Of a stretch of DNA of 64,000 bases, positions 45,466-55,031 are shown piece after piece. The stretch is taken from assembly GCA_949752745.1 (NCBI GenBank), contig OX457027.1:89859720-89923719 (forward strand), written 5' to 3'. The position numbers were made by a program, and so were the translations under genes. The stretch comes from Protula sp. h YS-2021. Lineage: Eukaryota > Annelida > Polychaeta > Sabellida > Serpulidae. Every line of letters begins with the position of its first letter. Position 1 is the stretch's first letter. The notes beneath the pieces are model-generated. The model saw only the letters and a list, made by a program, of their open reading frames with translations. It was not told the origin of the DNA and ran no database searches.

Positions 45466-46984
45466 GGTACAATTACGTGTTCATCCTCTCAGTATTACTA
45501 AGCACGTCAGTAGTATTTACGGTCCCTCTCTCTTTGCGTGACAATAATCATACTTTCGTACTTTTCAGTACCTTTTATACACTGTAACTTTTTAAAAAGA
45601 TTTCGGATACCGAAATAGAAAGGCAAATAAACGACACTGAAGCACAATGTTGTCTTTGGTCACTGCGTTCAATCACACAGAATTAGTCACAATATCGCAC
45701 ATTTTCACACATAACTACACATATATCAACCCCCCCCCCCCCCGCTATACACCACCCCGCCCGAACCTACATACCGTTTCCTGTCGTACAGACAAAATTC
45801 AACACGCCAAAGTATCACCAGATATGGAATCAGACGTAAAAGTATTTCGCCTATTAGCTTACATATTGCTAGCTAAACCTACTGCATTTAACGTTCTGCT
45901 ACATTTAAGCACGGCTAATCTCACATTATGAATCCAGCATTTCTTTTTTCATTTTTATTATTATTAGTGTTATTGGAACACAAACATAAACAACGCGATA
46001 AGTAGAGACTGTAGACAACAATAGCACGTGTGGGCGATAATTCGACACTTACACATGCACACAGAGCCATAGAGCGTGTTTGTTACATTCCCTTATAAAT
46101 ATACAAAGCCATTGGTGACTACCCCTTCCAGTCTGCTGCTTATCCAGTTATATGCCGATTTATGGAACTACGGCAAGGAACACGAAAATAATGACGTACG
46201 TCACTCAGTGCGTGCACACACACTTGGCGCTCTTATGGGGCGCTTCCTCTTACGTCACAGTCACTGGTGCCTGGTCTCCATTTTACGACACTATGCACAC
46301 GAACTGCTGACGAGCCAGCTCTCGGTTTCGAGTGCGCATGTTCATTAGAGTAAAATTCGTAGGATTTCAGTTGGAATAAAACATAAGAGAAATACAAATA
46401 AGAAAAAAATACAATGAAAGTCTGTAATAACGTTTCTGAAGGCGTAAAACCTTTATTGGAATGTGGAATTTTTTTTTCATGCATTGTTAAAATTGGTTTC
46501 TAAGAGAAAAAGAGTTCTTTATCTATTTTGGAGTGCTTTATGTATTTGTCCGTTGACTTCTGTGCTTATTCCCTATAAAACTTGAGTCCCGTTTTTCGTA
46601 AATATTGCAGACGAAGCTGAATCAGGTTATGTACAACAGTAAACTGTGTGTCATTTTCTGTCTATCATTAGTTTTTCATGCAAAACAAATGAAACATGAA
46701 TTCCTCCCCTAATGCGGCGTAACACTTAACATGTTTTCGCTTTGCTGGTGAGAGATTCCGGAACAGCCCCAAAACAATTGCGCTTGATCTCCGGATCTCA
46801 CAACGTCACCATTACAATTCAGCCACAGTCGACGATAAAATAGTCACAATTGTAGCCACGAGGCAATCAAACAAAAGGCAAGAGTACATATTACAGTATT
46901 CAATTTTGGTTCAAGGCATGTGAATTCAAGTTGGGACGGGGGTTGGGAGTTGTAGGGGGGGGGGGGGGGAGGGATGGTGAGCAC

Positions 46985-47155
46985 GGAGTATTCGGCGGGC
47001 AGTGTTTTGTGACGTCACGAGGAGTCAGCACGGATGTTGAACACAGTGCAGTAAGTGGGCAGTGTTCCGTGACGTCAAGAGGAATCAGCAAAGATAGTGG
47101 ACACAGTGCAGTCAGCGGGCAGAGTGTTCTGTGACGTCACGAGGAGTCAGCACGT
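46985..47155 (+). repeat. 64-bp repeat x3 with TGACGTCACGAGGAGTCAGC
   Basis: Three units, each holding GGGCAGTGTT, a TGACGTCA octamer (one mutated) and GAGTCAGCA. The combination looks like bZIP-type sites in tandem; no adjacent gene was found. Confidence 0.7.
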
Positions 47156-47404
47156 ATGATGTCTATGCTACAACCCGTCGCCTTTTTATGTTTAAAAGAA
47201 TGATCGGTGCTTTTGAAGCACTTGTGCATCGGACAAGCACTTTGAATTTTCATGGCTCCGGAAAGATTACTGTACATTCCGTGACTTTTTAAAACGTGGA
47301 CACTCTTGTATATTTTACCCCTAAACGCGAAGTGTTAAATGTAATCAATAAAACACCAACTTTTCACCGAATTATATATTTTTGAGCACAAAGCGCTAGT
47401 GTTA

Positions 47405-47700
47405 TTACACAGTGCAAAATGTAATTACAGAGCGAAAACTGTTATAACAAAGCGAAAACTGTTATCACAGATTGAAGACTGTTATCACAGAGCGAAACCT
47501 GTTATCACAGAGCGAAAACTGTTATCACAGATTGAAAACTGTTACCACAGAGCGAAAACTGTTATCAAAGAGTGAAAACTGTTATCACAGAGCGAAACCT
47601 GTTATCACAAAGCGAAAACTGTTATCAAAGAGTGAAAACTGTTATCATAGAGTGAAAACTGTTATGACAGAGTGAAAACTGTTATGACAGAGTGAAAACT
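47405..47700 (+). repeat. 20-bp tandem repeat (GTTATCACAGAGCGAAAACT)
   Basis: About 14-15 units of exactly or nearly 20 bp. Non-coding. Confidence 0.95.
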
Positions 47701-47999
47701 AGACAGACAATTGAATCTTGAAGTGTGTGTACACGATTATTTGGTCTTCATCTTGTTGTCAAGGGGCATAAATCAGAAAGAACTTGTCTTTTTGTGGGAA
47801 ACGTAGGATACTGAATGAAAATCACGCCTCTTTTCAAGAAAATTTGCACTCCACGGGAACGCCATAACTGCCGCCGTTCTCCCCGTTATCTGGGCATATA
47901 AAGAAACACATACAGCACCAAACCACGACTTTTTATCTACATTGAATCTGTTCTCCGAAAAAGTTAATATCGTGTATCGCAAATGTCCTTTCTATAAAT

Positions 48000-48720
48000 C
48001 ACACAATATACACCACTGCAACCCACCAAACAACCGACGTCTGTTTTGGTTGCAAAAAAGGCTGGATTTTGGTTGCAACGACTTCAGAACCATATTCTGA
48101 ATAAAATAAGGTTGTAAAATGGGTAGAATTACGTCACGACCTATTTCCCCAAAACCCGACTTTATTCGGACGTCGAGGCGACGTCGGATTTCTGACGTCA
48201 TTCTGACGTTGCAAAAACGATAAAAAAGCGATGAATATTTATTATCGCTCACCCGAAATAGAAGTCATTTTGAAAAAGAGGAAGAAAAAAAACGTAATTT
48301 TTACATGAAAATTTTAGAACTTTGATGGCGCGTCGGTATTTTTCTTCCTGGATTGTAAAATTTCACATGGAAAATGCTTTCGTATGTATTTCACAACAGC
48401 AGTTAATCATATAACTCTAGACTCTATGTATGTAAGATGTGTCTAAGACTGGTTGTTTCAAGGTGGTAATCCCGACGTCAGTTTCAGGTCGGAATCCGAC
48501 GTCGGTTCCAATTTCATATACAACCTAAAACCGACTTAATTCCGACGTCGGATTTAGGTCGGAACCCGACGTCATTATGACGTTGAAAACCCGACATCGG
48601 TTCCATTTCATATACAACCAAAACCGGCACGTCAGTCCGACGTCGGAAAAGTCGGATCACGAGGTCGACCCGACGTCATTCTAACGTCTTAATGTTTGCT
48701 GGGAATGAGCGTTTTAGGGG
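48000..48720. repeat. dispersed element remnant with CGACGTCGG repeats
   Basis: Palindromic GACGTC(G) phrases recur with CCAATTTCATATACAACC twice. TTGGTTGCAAAAAAGG near one edge and TTTGCTGGGAATGAGCG near the other may be the ends. No target duplication read; no coding. 48720-49100 shows only an A-run (48965-48979). Confidence 0.45.
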
Positions 48721-49501
48721 AAAAAAGTACCTGAAGCTGCATATTTAATATAAGGCCTCGGTCTCACAGTGAAAGAGGCGAAAAAAGACGAATTTCACGC
48801 GTCGGCTGACTGGCACATTAACAGCTGCGATTTAATCTGCCCTGTAAAGTCTTCGAAAAATCTCCGAAACTGAGATAAGTGGTTTGGGCATCTGTTTTAT
48901 TTTTTTAGAATTGTTCAGTTCAATTTCGTATTGTGCACTGGAAATCATCCATCATCATTTAAACAAAAAAAAAAAAAAATAAATACAGGCCTGGAAATCA
49001 AATGTTTCTGTCGGGGTCCTTCTGGGCCGAGCAGAGAAATTCAATGGGTCCAAGAGAGGTGTACACATATTTATATATTTAGGAAAATTTGGGGGGGGGG
49101 GGAGTAGGAGGGAAACGTTGGTTCTGCTGCACTTTATGACGTCATACTGTCTGGAAGTGACGTCATCATGTCTGGAAGTGACGTCATCATGTCTGGATCG
49201 GAAGTGAGGTGATAGGCGTCGTCATGGCAACGTGTTGTTGTGATGGCAACGAAGCGTGGTAACGTGACGTCATAGTCATAGCCATAGACGTAGCCATAGG
49301 CGTAACCCTGATAACAAAGTGAGGACCCCCCCCCCCTAGGCGGCAGTCTGGACAAACCCTATGGTAAAAAGTGTGGACCCCCCCCCCCCTAGGCGGCAGT
49401 CGGGACTGACCCCCGCCCCCTCTAGGCGGCAGTCTGGACAGACCGTATGGTAAAAAGTGTGGACCCCCCTCTCCGGCGAGCAACATTCTTCCAAGTCAGC
49501 T

Positions 49502-49690
49502 TAAGTTACACACCATAATTTGCTCACATCCGAGGGGTATATAAGGGATGAGCACCCAGCACCAAGCAGTGACAGTCATATCGGTAAGTGGAGCAAGGAA
49601 GCAAAAGTTACACACCACAATTGGATCACATCACAGTGGTATATAAGAGATGATATCCAGTGACAGCCAGTTGCAACCATTTCGGTAAGT
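49502..49690 (+). promoter_or_regulatory. two tandem promoter-like cassettes (TATATAAG then 5' splice site)
   Basis: Each ~100-bp cassette has GTTACACACCA, a TATATAAG (49538-49545; 49640-49647), a ~40-bp stretch and TCGGTAAGTG, a strong 5' splice site (GT at 49584 and 49685). A TTACACACC plus TATA-like combination recurs at 51013-51050 and 51110-51184. Spliced leaders from here to the acceptor-like TTTCAG at 51214 are possible but unproven. Confidence 0.5.
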
Positions 49691-50645
49691 GTTTATTGAA
49701 ACTTTATAAATAAAAAGTGAACTTTGTAAACAAACTTTAGTTATTGGCATAATTGAAACTTTGTAAACAAACTTTGTAAACAAGATTTGTAAACAAACTT
49801 TGTAAAGAAACTTTACTTATTTGCATAATTAAAACTTTGTAAATAAAACTTTGTAAACAAACTTTGTAAAAAAACTTTGTAAACAAACTTTATAAACAAA
49901 CTTTGTAAACAAATTTTAGTTATTTGCATAATTGAAACTTTGTAAACAAACTTTGTAAACAAACTTTGTAAACAAACTTTAGTTATTGGTATAATTGAAA
50001 CTTTGTAAACAAACTTTGTAAACAAACTTTAGTTATTTGCATAATTGAAACTTTGTAAACAAACTTTGTAAACAAACTTTGTAAACAAACTTTAGTTATT
50101 GGTATAATTGAAACTTTGTAAACAAACTTTGTAAACAAACTTTAGTTATTGGCATAATTGAAACTTTGTAAGCAAATTTTGTAAACAAGATTTGTAATGA
50201 AACTTTGTAAACAAACTTTGTAAACAAACTTTAGTTATAAAAACTTTGTAAACAAACTTTAGTTATAAAAGCTTTGTAAACAAACTTTAGTTATAAAAAC
50301 TTTGTAAACAAACTTTGTAAACAAACTTTAGTTATTAAAACTTTGTAAACAAACTTTGTAAACAAACTTTGTAAACAAACTTTGTAAACAAACCTTAGTT
50401 ATTTGCATAATTGAAATTTTGTAAACAAACTTTGTAAACAAACTTTAGTTATTTGCATAATTGAAACTTTGTAAACAAACTTTACAAACAAACTTTATAA
50501 ACAAACTTTGCAAACAAACTATGTAAACAAACTTTGTAAACAAACTTTAGTTATTTGCATAATTGAAACTTTGTAAACAAACTTTGTAAACAAACTTTAT
50601 AAACAAACTTTGGTTATTTGCTTAATTAAAACTTATTTAAACTTT
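49690..50645. repeat. 14-bp tandem array (AAACTTTGTAAACA)
   Basis: About 55-60 units of AAACTTTGTAAACA, grouped and spaced by TTAGTTATTTGCATAATTG. Absent from the right TIR, which accounts for most of the length difference between the two arms. Confidence 0.95.
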
Positions 50646-51176
50646 GTAAACGATAACTTTAATTATACCTGGTCGATTTGCATGAAAATTTCACTGTTTG
50701 ATTCAGTTTTTTGTAAACTTTTGTTATAAAGTAGTCATGAGCTATTTGCGCAGTATGTTGTATGCATATTTACCGCCATTTTAATTTAAAATTGTGATAA
50801 CTTTCATTATAGTTGACTCATTTACATGATAATTTCACTGTTTGATTCAGTTTACAGTAGTTCTTCGCGGATGAATACCATTTAGCAGACCATTTAACTT
50901 CACCGCTAGATGTCTCTGCTGTGCAGCTGTACAGCAGTACAACTGTAAGTGAGACATTCATATCAAGCAACTATCTACTGAGTCAACAATTTTTAAACAC
51001 GTTTGAAAAGTTACACACCGTATTTTGATTACATGTAAGTAGCATAAAAGCATGAATGAAACATGTCAACCAGTGATAAATTCTGCTGAGTCAGCAATTT
51101 TAACAATTTTTACACACCATATTTTGATTTCATAAAAGTGGTATAAATTCTGCTAGTTAACACATCATCCAAGTGG

Positions 51177-51184
51177 TATAAAAG
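51177..51184 (+). promoter_or_regulatory. TATA box of the polymerase gene
   Basis: TATAAAAG, 60 bp before ATG 51244, matching the ~55-bp spacing seen for both genes of element 1. Confidence 0.6.
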
Positions 51185-51243
51185 GAAGAGTGAAACGTAT
51201 ATTTTACTTCATTTCAGTTCTAGCAACAGCAACAGCAACAACG

Positions 51244-52482
51244 ATGGCAACAGTCTACTGTCATGATTGCGATGTGACATTTCCATCTCTGGAAGTGTTC
51301 GTGACACATAGATGTAAACCAGCCAAGTTGAAACGTGCTCGTGAAGAGCTTGTTGAGCAGATTGAAGTCAAGAGACGAAAGACCTTACAAGATGGTGTTG
51401 AAAGACCTGATCCAGTCCTCTGCTGTAAATGCATCAAAATATTTCCATCTTTGGATGCATTTGAGACACATGCATGTGTTGAGATGGAAAATGTGTCTCA
51501 TGAAGAACAAAGAAAGAAAGAGACAGGACAAGTAGGCAGAGGCAGAAGAGTGAGTCTTGGTGGAAACGCACAGGAAAGACGGTTTGAGCCTGAAGATGGA
51601 TCGGATTTGCTACTTGAAATGCGACAACAAGAGAACCGGATCAAGAGACATTTGCTAGAAACGTTAAACCATGGCATGAAATGGTACATTGTCGTGCATG
51701 CACGCTTCAAGAAAATGACACCAAATGCTGAAGGCGTGATGGTGGAACACGTGGATAATGCATTTATCAGCAGTCCGACATATGCAGCATACAATCCAGC
51801 GGATATTGAGAAGGACTTACCAGAAGCCTATAAAGAATTGTTTACCAGGTTTGATGAACATGAGCGACAAGGCTCTGGCTGGGTGTTGGATAACATATTA
51901 TTCATTGAAGTACATACAGCTACGTCAGCGCCACTGGAAGCGAGCAGTTTTATCCCACTACCGAAGAAAGTAAAGAGTACAAAGGCGGTGCTAAACATTC
52001 AGAATAAAGTCAACAGGTGCTTCTTATGGTCTGTATTGGCTCACCTTCACCCTTCAACAAATAGAAACCCAGAGCGTGTGCATCAATACAAAGCATTTGA
52101 GAACGAATTGAAGGTGGAAGGCATGACATTTCCCACACCGATTACGGACATTCCAAAGTTTGAAAAGGAGAATGATGTGTCCATGAACGTGTTTGGATAT
52201 GAACATGATGTAGTTGTTCCCATACAACTCAGTCGAAACACCAGTGTGAGAGAAATCAACTTGCTTTTGATTACCAATGACAAGACAAGGCATTACTGCC
52301 TCATCAAGAATTTCAGCAGACTGATGGCTTATCGAACAAAGCGTCAGAATGCAATATTTTATTGTATCAACTGTCTTCATGGGTTTATGCGACAAGATCT
52401 GTTAGACAAGCATCGCGAAGTGTGTGGCAAGCATGGAGCACAACGTTTTTGTGAAAGTCTTTTTAGACCATATGGTGAATGA
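51244..52482 (+). CDS. N-terminal part of Polinton-type DNA polymerase B (zinc-finger region), broken at 3' end
   Basis: 412 codons from ATG 51244, chosen because the frame's earlier start at 51190 is GTG and precedes the expected transcript start. Two C2HC fingers lie near residues 6-24 (CHDCDVTFPSLEVFVTHRC) and 60-78. A mid-region block typical of metazoan Polinton polymerase N-termini follows: GSGWVLDNILFIEVHT, SSFIPLPKKVKSTKAVLN, CFLWSVLAHLHP, then HYCLIKNFSRL. A third C2HC finger is at about 374-394 (CINCLHGFMRQDLLDKHREVC). In relatives this runs on into the exonuclease domain. Here the frame ends 12 codons after the finger block, exactly where the next frame begins. Best read as the front piece of one broken gene. 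Confidence 0.8.
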   Translation: MATVYCHDCDVTFPSLEVFVTHRCKPAKLKRAREELVEQIEVKRRKTLQDGVERPDPVLCCKCIKIFPSLDAFETHACVEMENVSHEEQRKKETGQVGRGRRVSLGGNAQERRFEPEDGSDLLLEMRQQENRIKRHLLETLNHGMKWYIVVHARFKKMTPNAEGVMVEHVDNAFISSPTYAAYNPADIEKDLPEAYKELFTRFDEHERQGSGWVLDNILFIEVHTATSAPLEASSFIPLPKKVKSTKAVLNIQNKVNRCFLWSVLAHLHPSTNRNPERVHQYKAFENELKVEGMTFPTPITDIPKFEKENDVSMNVFGYEHDVVVPIQLSRNTSVREINLLLITNDKTRHYCLIKNFSRLMAYRTKRQNAIFYCINCLHGFMRQDLLDKHREVCGKHGAQRFCESLFRPYGE

Positions 52483-54718
52483 GCGTGATCGTATTGTGCA
52501 TGGTTTACAACAGCCAAAGAAAATGGTCATGACTCGTGAAGATGAAAAGGATTATAAGAACGCCACAGATTGCTACATTTGTCATGAGCCTCTAGGAGCA
52601 GATCGTGTGAGAGATCATGACCATATCAATGGCAAATACCGCGGAGCTGCACATCGTGAATGCAATTTGCAATTTCGACTTCGAAAGGATAAGCAGGATG
52701 TGAAAGATTCTTTCATCATTCCTGTCTTTTTCCACAATTTGCGAGGCTATGACAGCCATTTGATTATGGAAGAAATTGGAAAGTTCAAAAATGAGACGAT
52801 TACGGTCATTATCAACACCGTTGAGAAATATATTGCATTCACCATGAGCAATCTGAAATTTACGGATAGTTATCAGTTCATGAGTACTTCTCTACAGAAG
52901 TTGGTATCCAACCTGGCAGCAGAAGGGAAAGATAACTTTTATAACATGACGTCACACATTCACGATAGCGACCAACAAGATTTACTGTTGAGAAAGGGAA
53001 TGTACCCTTATGATTACGTGGATGAGCCATCCAAGTTTGCTGAAACACAACTTCCGTCCAAGGATAAGTTTTACAGTCTGCTCAGTGAAGAAGACATTAG
53101 TGGTGAGGATTATGCGCATGCGCAGAATGTGTGGGAGACATTCCACTGTACCACATTTGGCGAATACCATGACTTGTACCTGAAATCAGATGTGTTGCTG
53201 CTGGCTGACGTTTTTGAAAACTTTCGTCACGTATGTCTCAACACGTATGAATTGGATCCTGCTCACTACTATACAGCGCCAGGACTGTCGTGGGATGCCA
53301 TGTTGAAAGCGACAAAGGTAAAATTGGAATTGATCAACGACATTGACATGTACCAAATGGTTGAACAAGGTCTACGTGGAGGAATATCTGTCATCACACA
53401 CAAATATGCGAAAGCAAATAACCCCTACGTAGCAGATTACGATCCAGCGAAACCGACCAACTACTTGACGTACCTGGATGCAAACAACTTGTATGGCTGG
53501 GCCATGTCGCAAAGCATGCCAGAAAGTGGATTTATGTGGGTGAGCGAGCCAGAATCCATTGACTTTATGGATGTGGATGAAGATGACGAGATTGGATACA
53601 TTTTAGAGGTGGATTTGAAATACCCATATTCAATCCATGATCATCATAATCACTATCCAGTGGCTCCAGAACGGAAATGTGTGAAAGTGGGAGAATTGTC
53701 AGAGCATAGCCAGAAGCTACGGAAAGATCTGAACATGAAAGGCAAACTTAGTGAAAAGCTCATTCCCAACTTATGCGACAAGAAGAAATATGTGCTTCAT
53801 TATAGAAATTTACAGCAATATGTCTCACTGGGATTGAAAGTCACGAAGGTGCACCGTGCCATCATGTTTGCACAGAGCAAATGGTTGGAGAAATACATCT
53901 CCTTAAACACGGAAAAGAGAAAGTTGGCCAAGAACCCGTTTGAGAAAGACTTCTTCAAATTGATGAACAACTCTGTGTTTGGCAAAACCATGGAAAATGT
54001 GAGAAAGCGCATGAATGTGGAACTTGTTCACAAAGAAAAGCGGTTCAAGAAACTTGTGGCCAAACCTTCCTTCCACAAATTTAGAATTTTCAACGAAGAT
54101 TTGACCGCGGTACATTTGCGCAAAGTAGATCTGCTTCTTGATAAACCCATTCAAGTCCGCTTCACCATTCTTGACCTCAGCAAAGTGCTCATGTTCCACT
54201 TTCATTACAACTATATCATGACCAAGTATCCCGACGCCAAACTCTTGTTCAGCGACACCGACAGTCTATGTTATGACATAGAAACGAACGATATCTACAA
54301 AGACATGCAGGAAGATGCCGACTTGTTCGACACAAGTGACTATCCCCCAGATCATTTCCTGCATTCCAACGTGAACAAGGAAGTGCTTGGGAAAATGAAA
54401 GATGAGACGGCGGGCATTCCCATAGAAGAGTTTGTTGGACTTCGACCGAAAATGTACAGTATGATATATGGTGGGAAAGAAAAACGTACGGCCAAAGGCA
54501 TCACTCGCGCATGTCAAAGACGGATGAAACATCAGCAGTATAGAGACAGTTTGTTCAACCAAACGCAAACGATGACCACAGGACACATCATTCGAAGTCA
54601 TGACCAGCAGATTTTCTCGGAGAAGTTGAGGAAAGTGGCTCTCTCTCCCTTTGATGACAAGCGATATGTGATGAGTGATGGCTTTTCCACTTTGGCGCAT
54701 GGGCATTACAGTATATAA
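52424..54718 (+). CDS. DNA polymerase family B (protein-primed type) with endonuclease VII-like insert; lacks exonuclease motif I
   Basis: Overlaps the previous frame by 59 bp in the +1 frame. The first ATG is 52433; the 5' end lacks its own promoter, so it is a continuation. Residues counted from 52424: a Cys-rich HNH/endonuclease VII-like motif (C50, C53, DHDH 64-67, H77, C80-N81), exonuclease motif II FHNLRGYD (103-110), motif III YLKSD (252-256), polymerase motif A YLDANNLYG (350-358), motif B KLMNNSVFG (512-520), motif C DTDS (611-614) and an intact C-terminus. Such enzymes start DNA from a terminal protein and copy linear element DNA (family knowledge). The DxE exonuclease motif I expected before the Cys motif is absent from both frames, indicating an internal deletion with frameshift. 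The polymerase palm is complete; activity of the pieces is unknown. Confidence 0.9.
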   Translation: MASMEHNVFVKVFLDHMVNERDRIVHGLQQPKKMVMTREDEKDYKNATDCYICHEPLGADRVRDHDHINGKYRGAAHRECNLQFRLRKDKQDVKDSFIIPVFFHNLRGYDSHLIMEEIGKFKNETITVIINTVEKYIAFTMSNLKFTDSYQFMSTSLQKLVSNLAAEGKDNFYNMTSHIHDSDQQDLLLRKGMYPYDYVDEPSKFAETQLPSKDKFYSLLSEEDISGEDYAHAQNVWETFHCTTFGEYHDLYLKSDVLLLADVFENFRHVCLNTYELDPAHYYTAPGLSWDAMLKATKVKLELINDIDMYQMVEQGLRGGISVITHKYAKANNPYVADYDPAKPTNYLTYLDANNLYGWAMSQSMPESGFMWVSEPESIDFMDVDEDDEIGYILEVDLKYPYSIHDHHNHYPVAPERKCVKVGELSEHSQKLRKDLNMKGKLSEKLIPNLCDKKKYVLHYRNLQQYVSLGLKVTKVHRAIMFAQSKWLEKYISLNTEKRKLAKNPFEKDFFKLMNNSVFGKTMENVRKRMNVELVHKEKRFKKLVAKPSFHKFRIFNEDLTAVHLRKVDLLLDKPIQVRFTILDLSKVLMFHFHYNYIMTKYPDAKLLFSDTDSLCYDIETNDIYKDMQEDADLFDTSDYPPDHFLHSNVNKEVLGKMKDETAGIPIEEFVGLRPKMYSMIYGGKEKRTAKGITRACQRRMKHQQYRDSLFNQTQTMTTGHIIRSHDQQIFSEKLRKVALSPFDDKRYVMSDGFSTLAHGHYSI

Positions 54719-54767
54719 GGGGAGACACTTCAACTTTAGAGTTAGTTGAGGTGTGCACACTGAAGCG

Positions 54768-55031
54768 TCAATGGACCATCATCATCATAAAGTAATCACT
54801 TGGAATAGCCTTTCCAACAGCTCCCCAATGCAGATGTAAATTCTTCACTTGCTGCATCCAATCCCATTCAAAAGCAGGGAGCTTTGAAAATACATAGTTA
54901 GTATAATTCACTTTGAAGACGTCATCCATAGTCATACATCTGTCAAGAAGTAATGCCGACACTGTGAAGTATTTTCTCGTCACGCAATCTCCACTTGTTG
55001 ACTTGTTGACTAGTTGACATGTTTCACTCAT
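54768..55031 (-). CDS. short hypothetical frame at right end of element 2
   Basis: 87 codons from ATG 55031, or 33 codons fewer from the in-frame ATG at 54935, which sits better (~100 bp) behind the TATAAAAG at 55033-55040. Contents include KVNYTNYVFSKLPAFEWDW and LHLHWGAVGKAIPSDYF; ends with a Met run. No recognised domain. Convergent with the polymerase gene, as the two genes of element 1 are with each other. Could be a remnant of a larger gene. Confidence 0.4.
   Translation of the reverse strand: MSETCQLVNKSTSGDCVTRKYFTVSALLLDRCMTMDDVFKVNYTNYVFSKLPAFEWDWMQQVKNLHLHWGAVGKAIPSDYFMMMMVH

Larger units (their letters stand above)
49103..51074 (+). repeat. Element 2 left terminal inverted repeat (1,972 bp)
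   Basis: Contains TGACGTCA sites, G/C-run plus TAGGCGGCAGTCTGGACA units (49320-49470), two TATA cassettes (49502-49690), the AAACTTTGTAAACA array (49690-50645), and ~150-bp AACTTTCATTATAGTTGACT units (50650-50850). The outer and inner parts match the right TIR. The array and the TATA cassettes do not. Confidence 0.8.

Noticed and set aside
49187..49486. Gly/Pro-rich frames in element 2 TIRs (also 55592-55948)
   Set aside because: Driven by G/C-runs and TIR repeats; mirrored in both arms without conserved codon pattern.
51190..51243. GTG-initiated 18-codon extension of the polymerase front frame
   Set aside because: Eukaryotic gene with a TATA box at 51177; transcription would begin inside this stretch and the first ATG is 51244.
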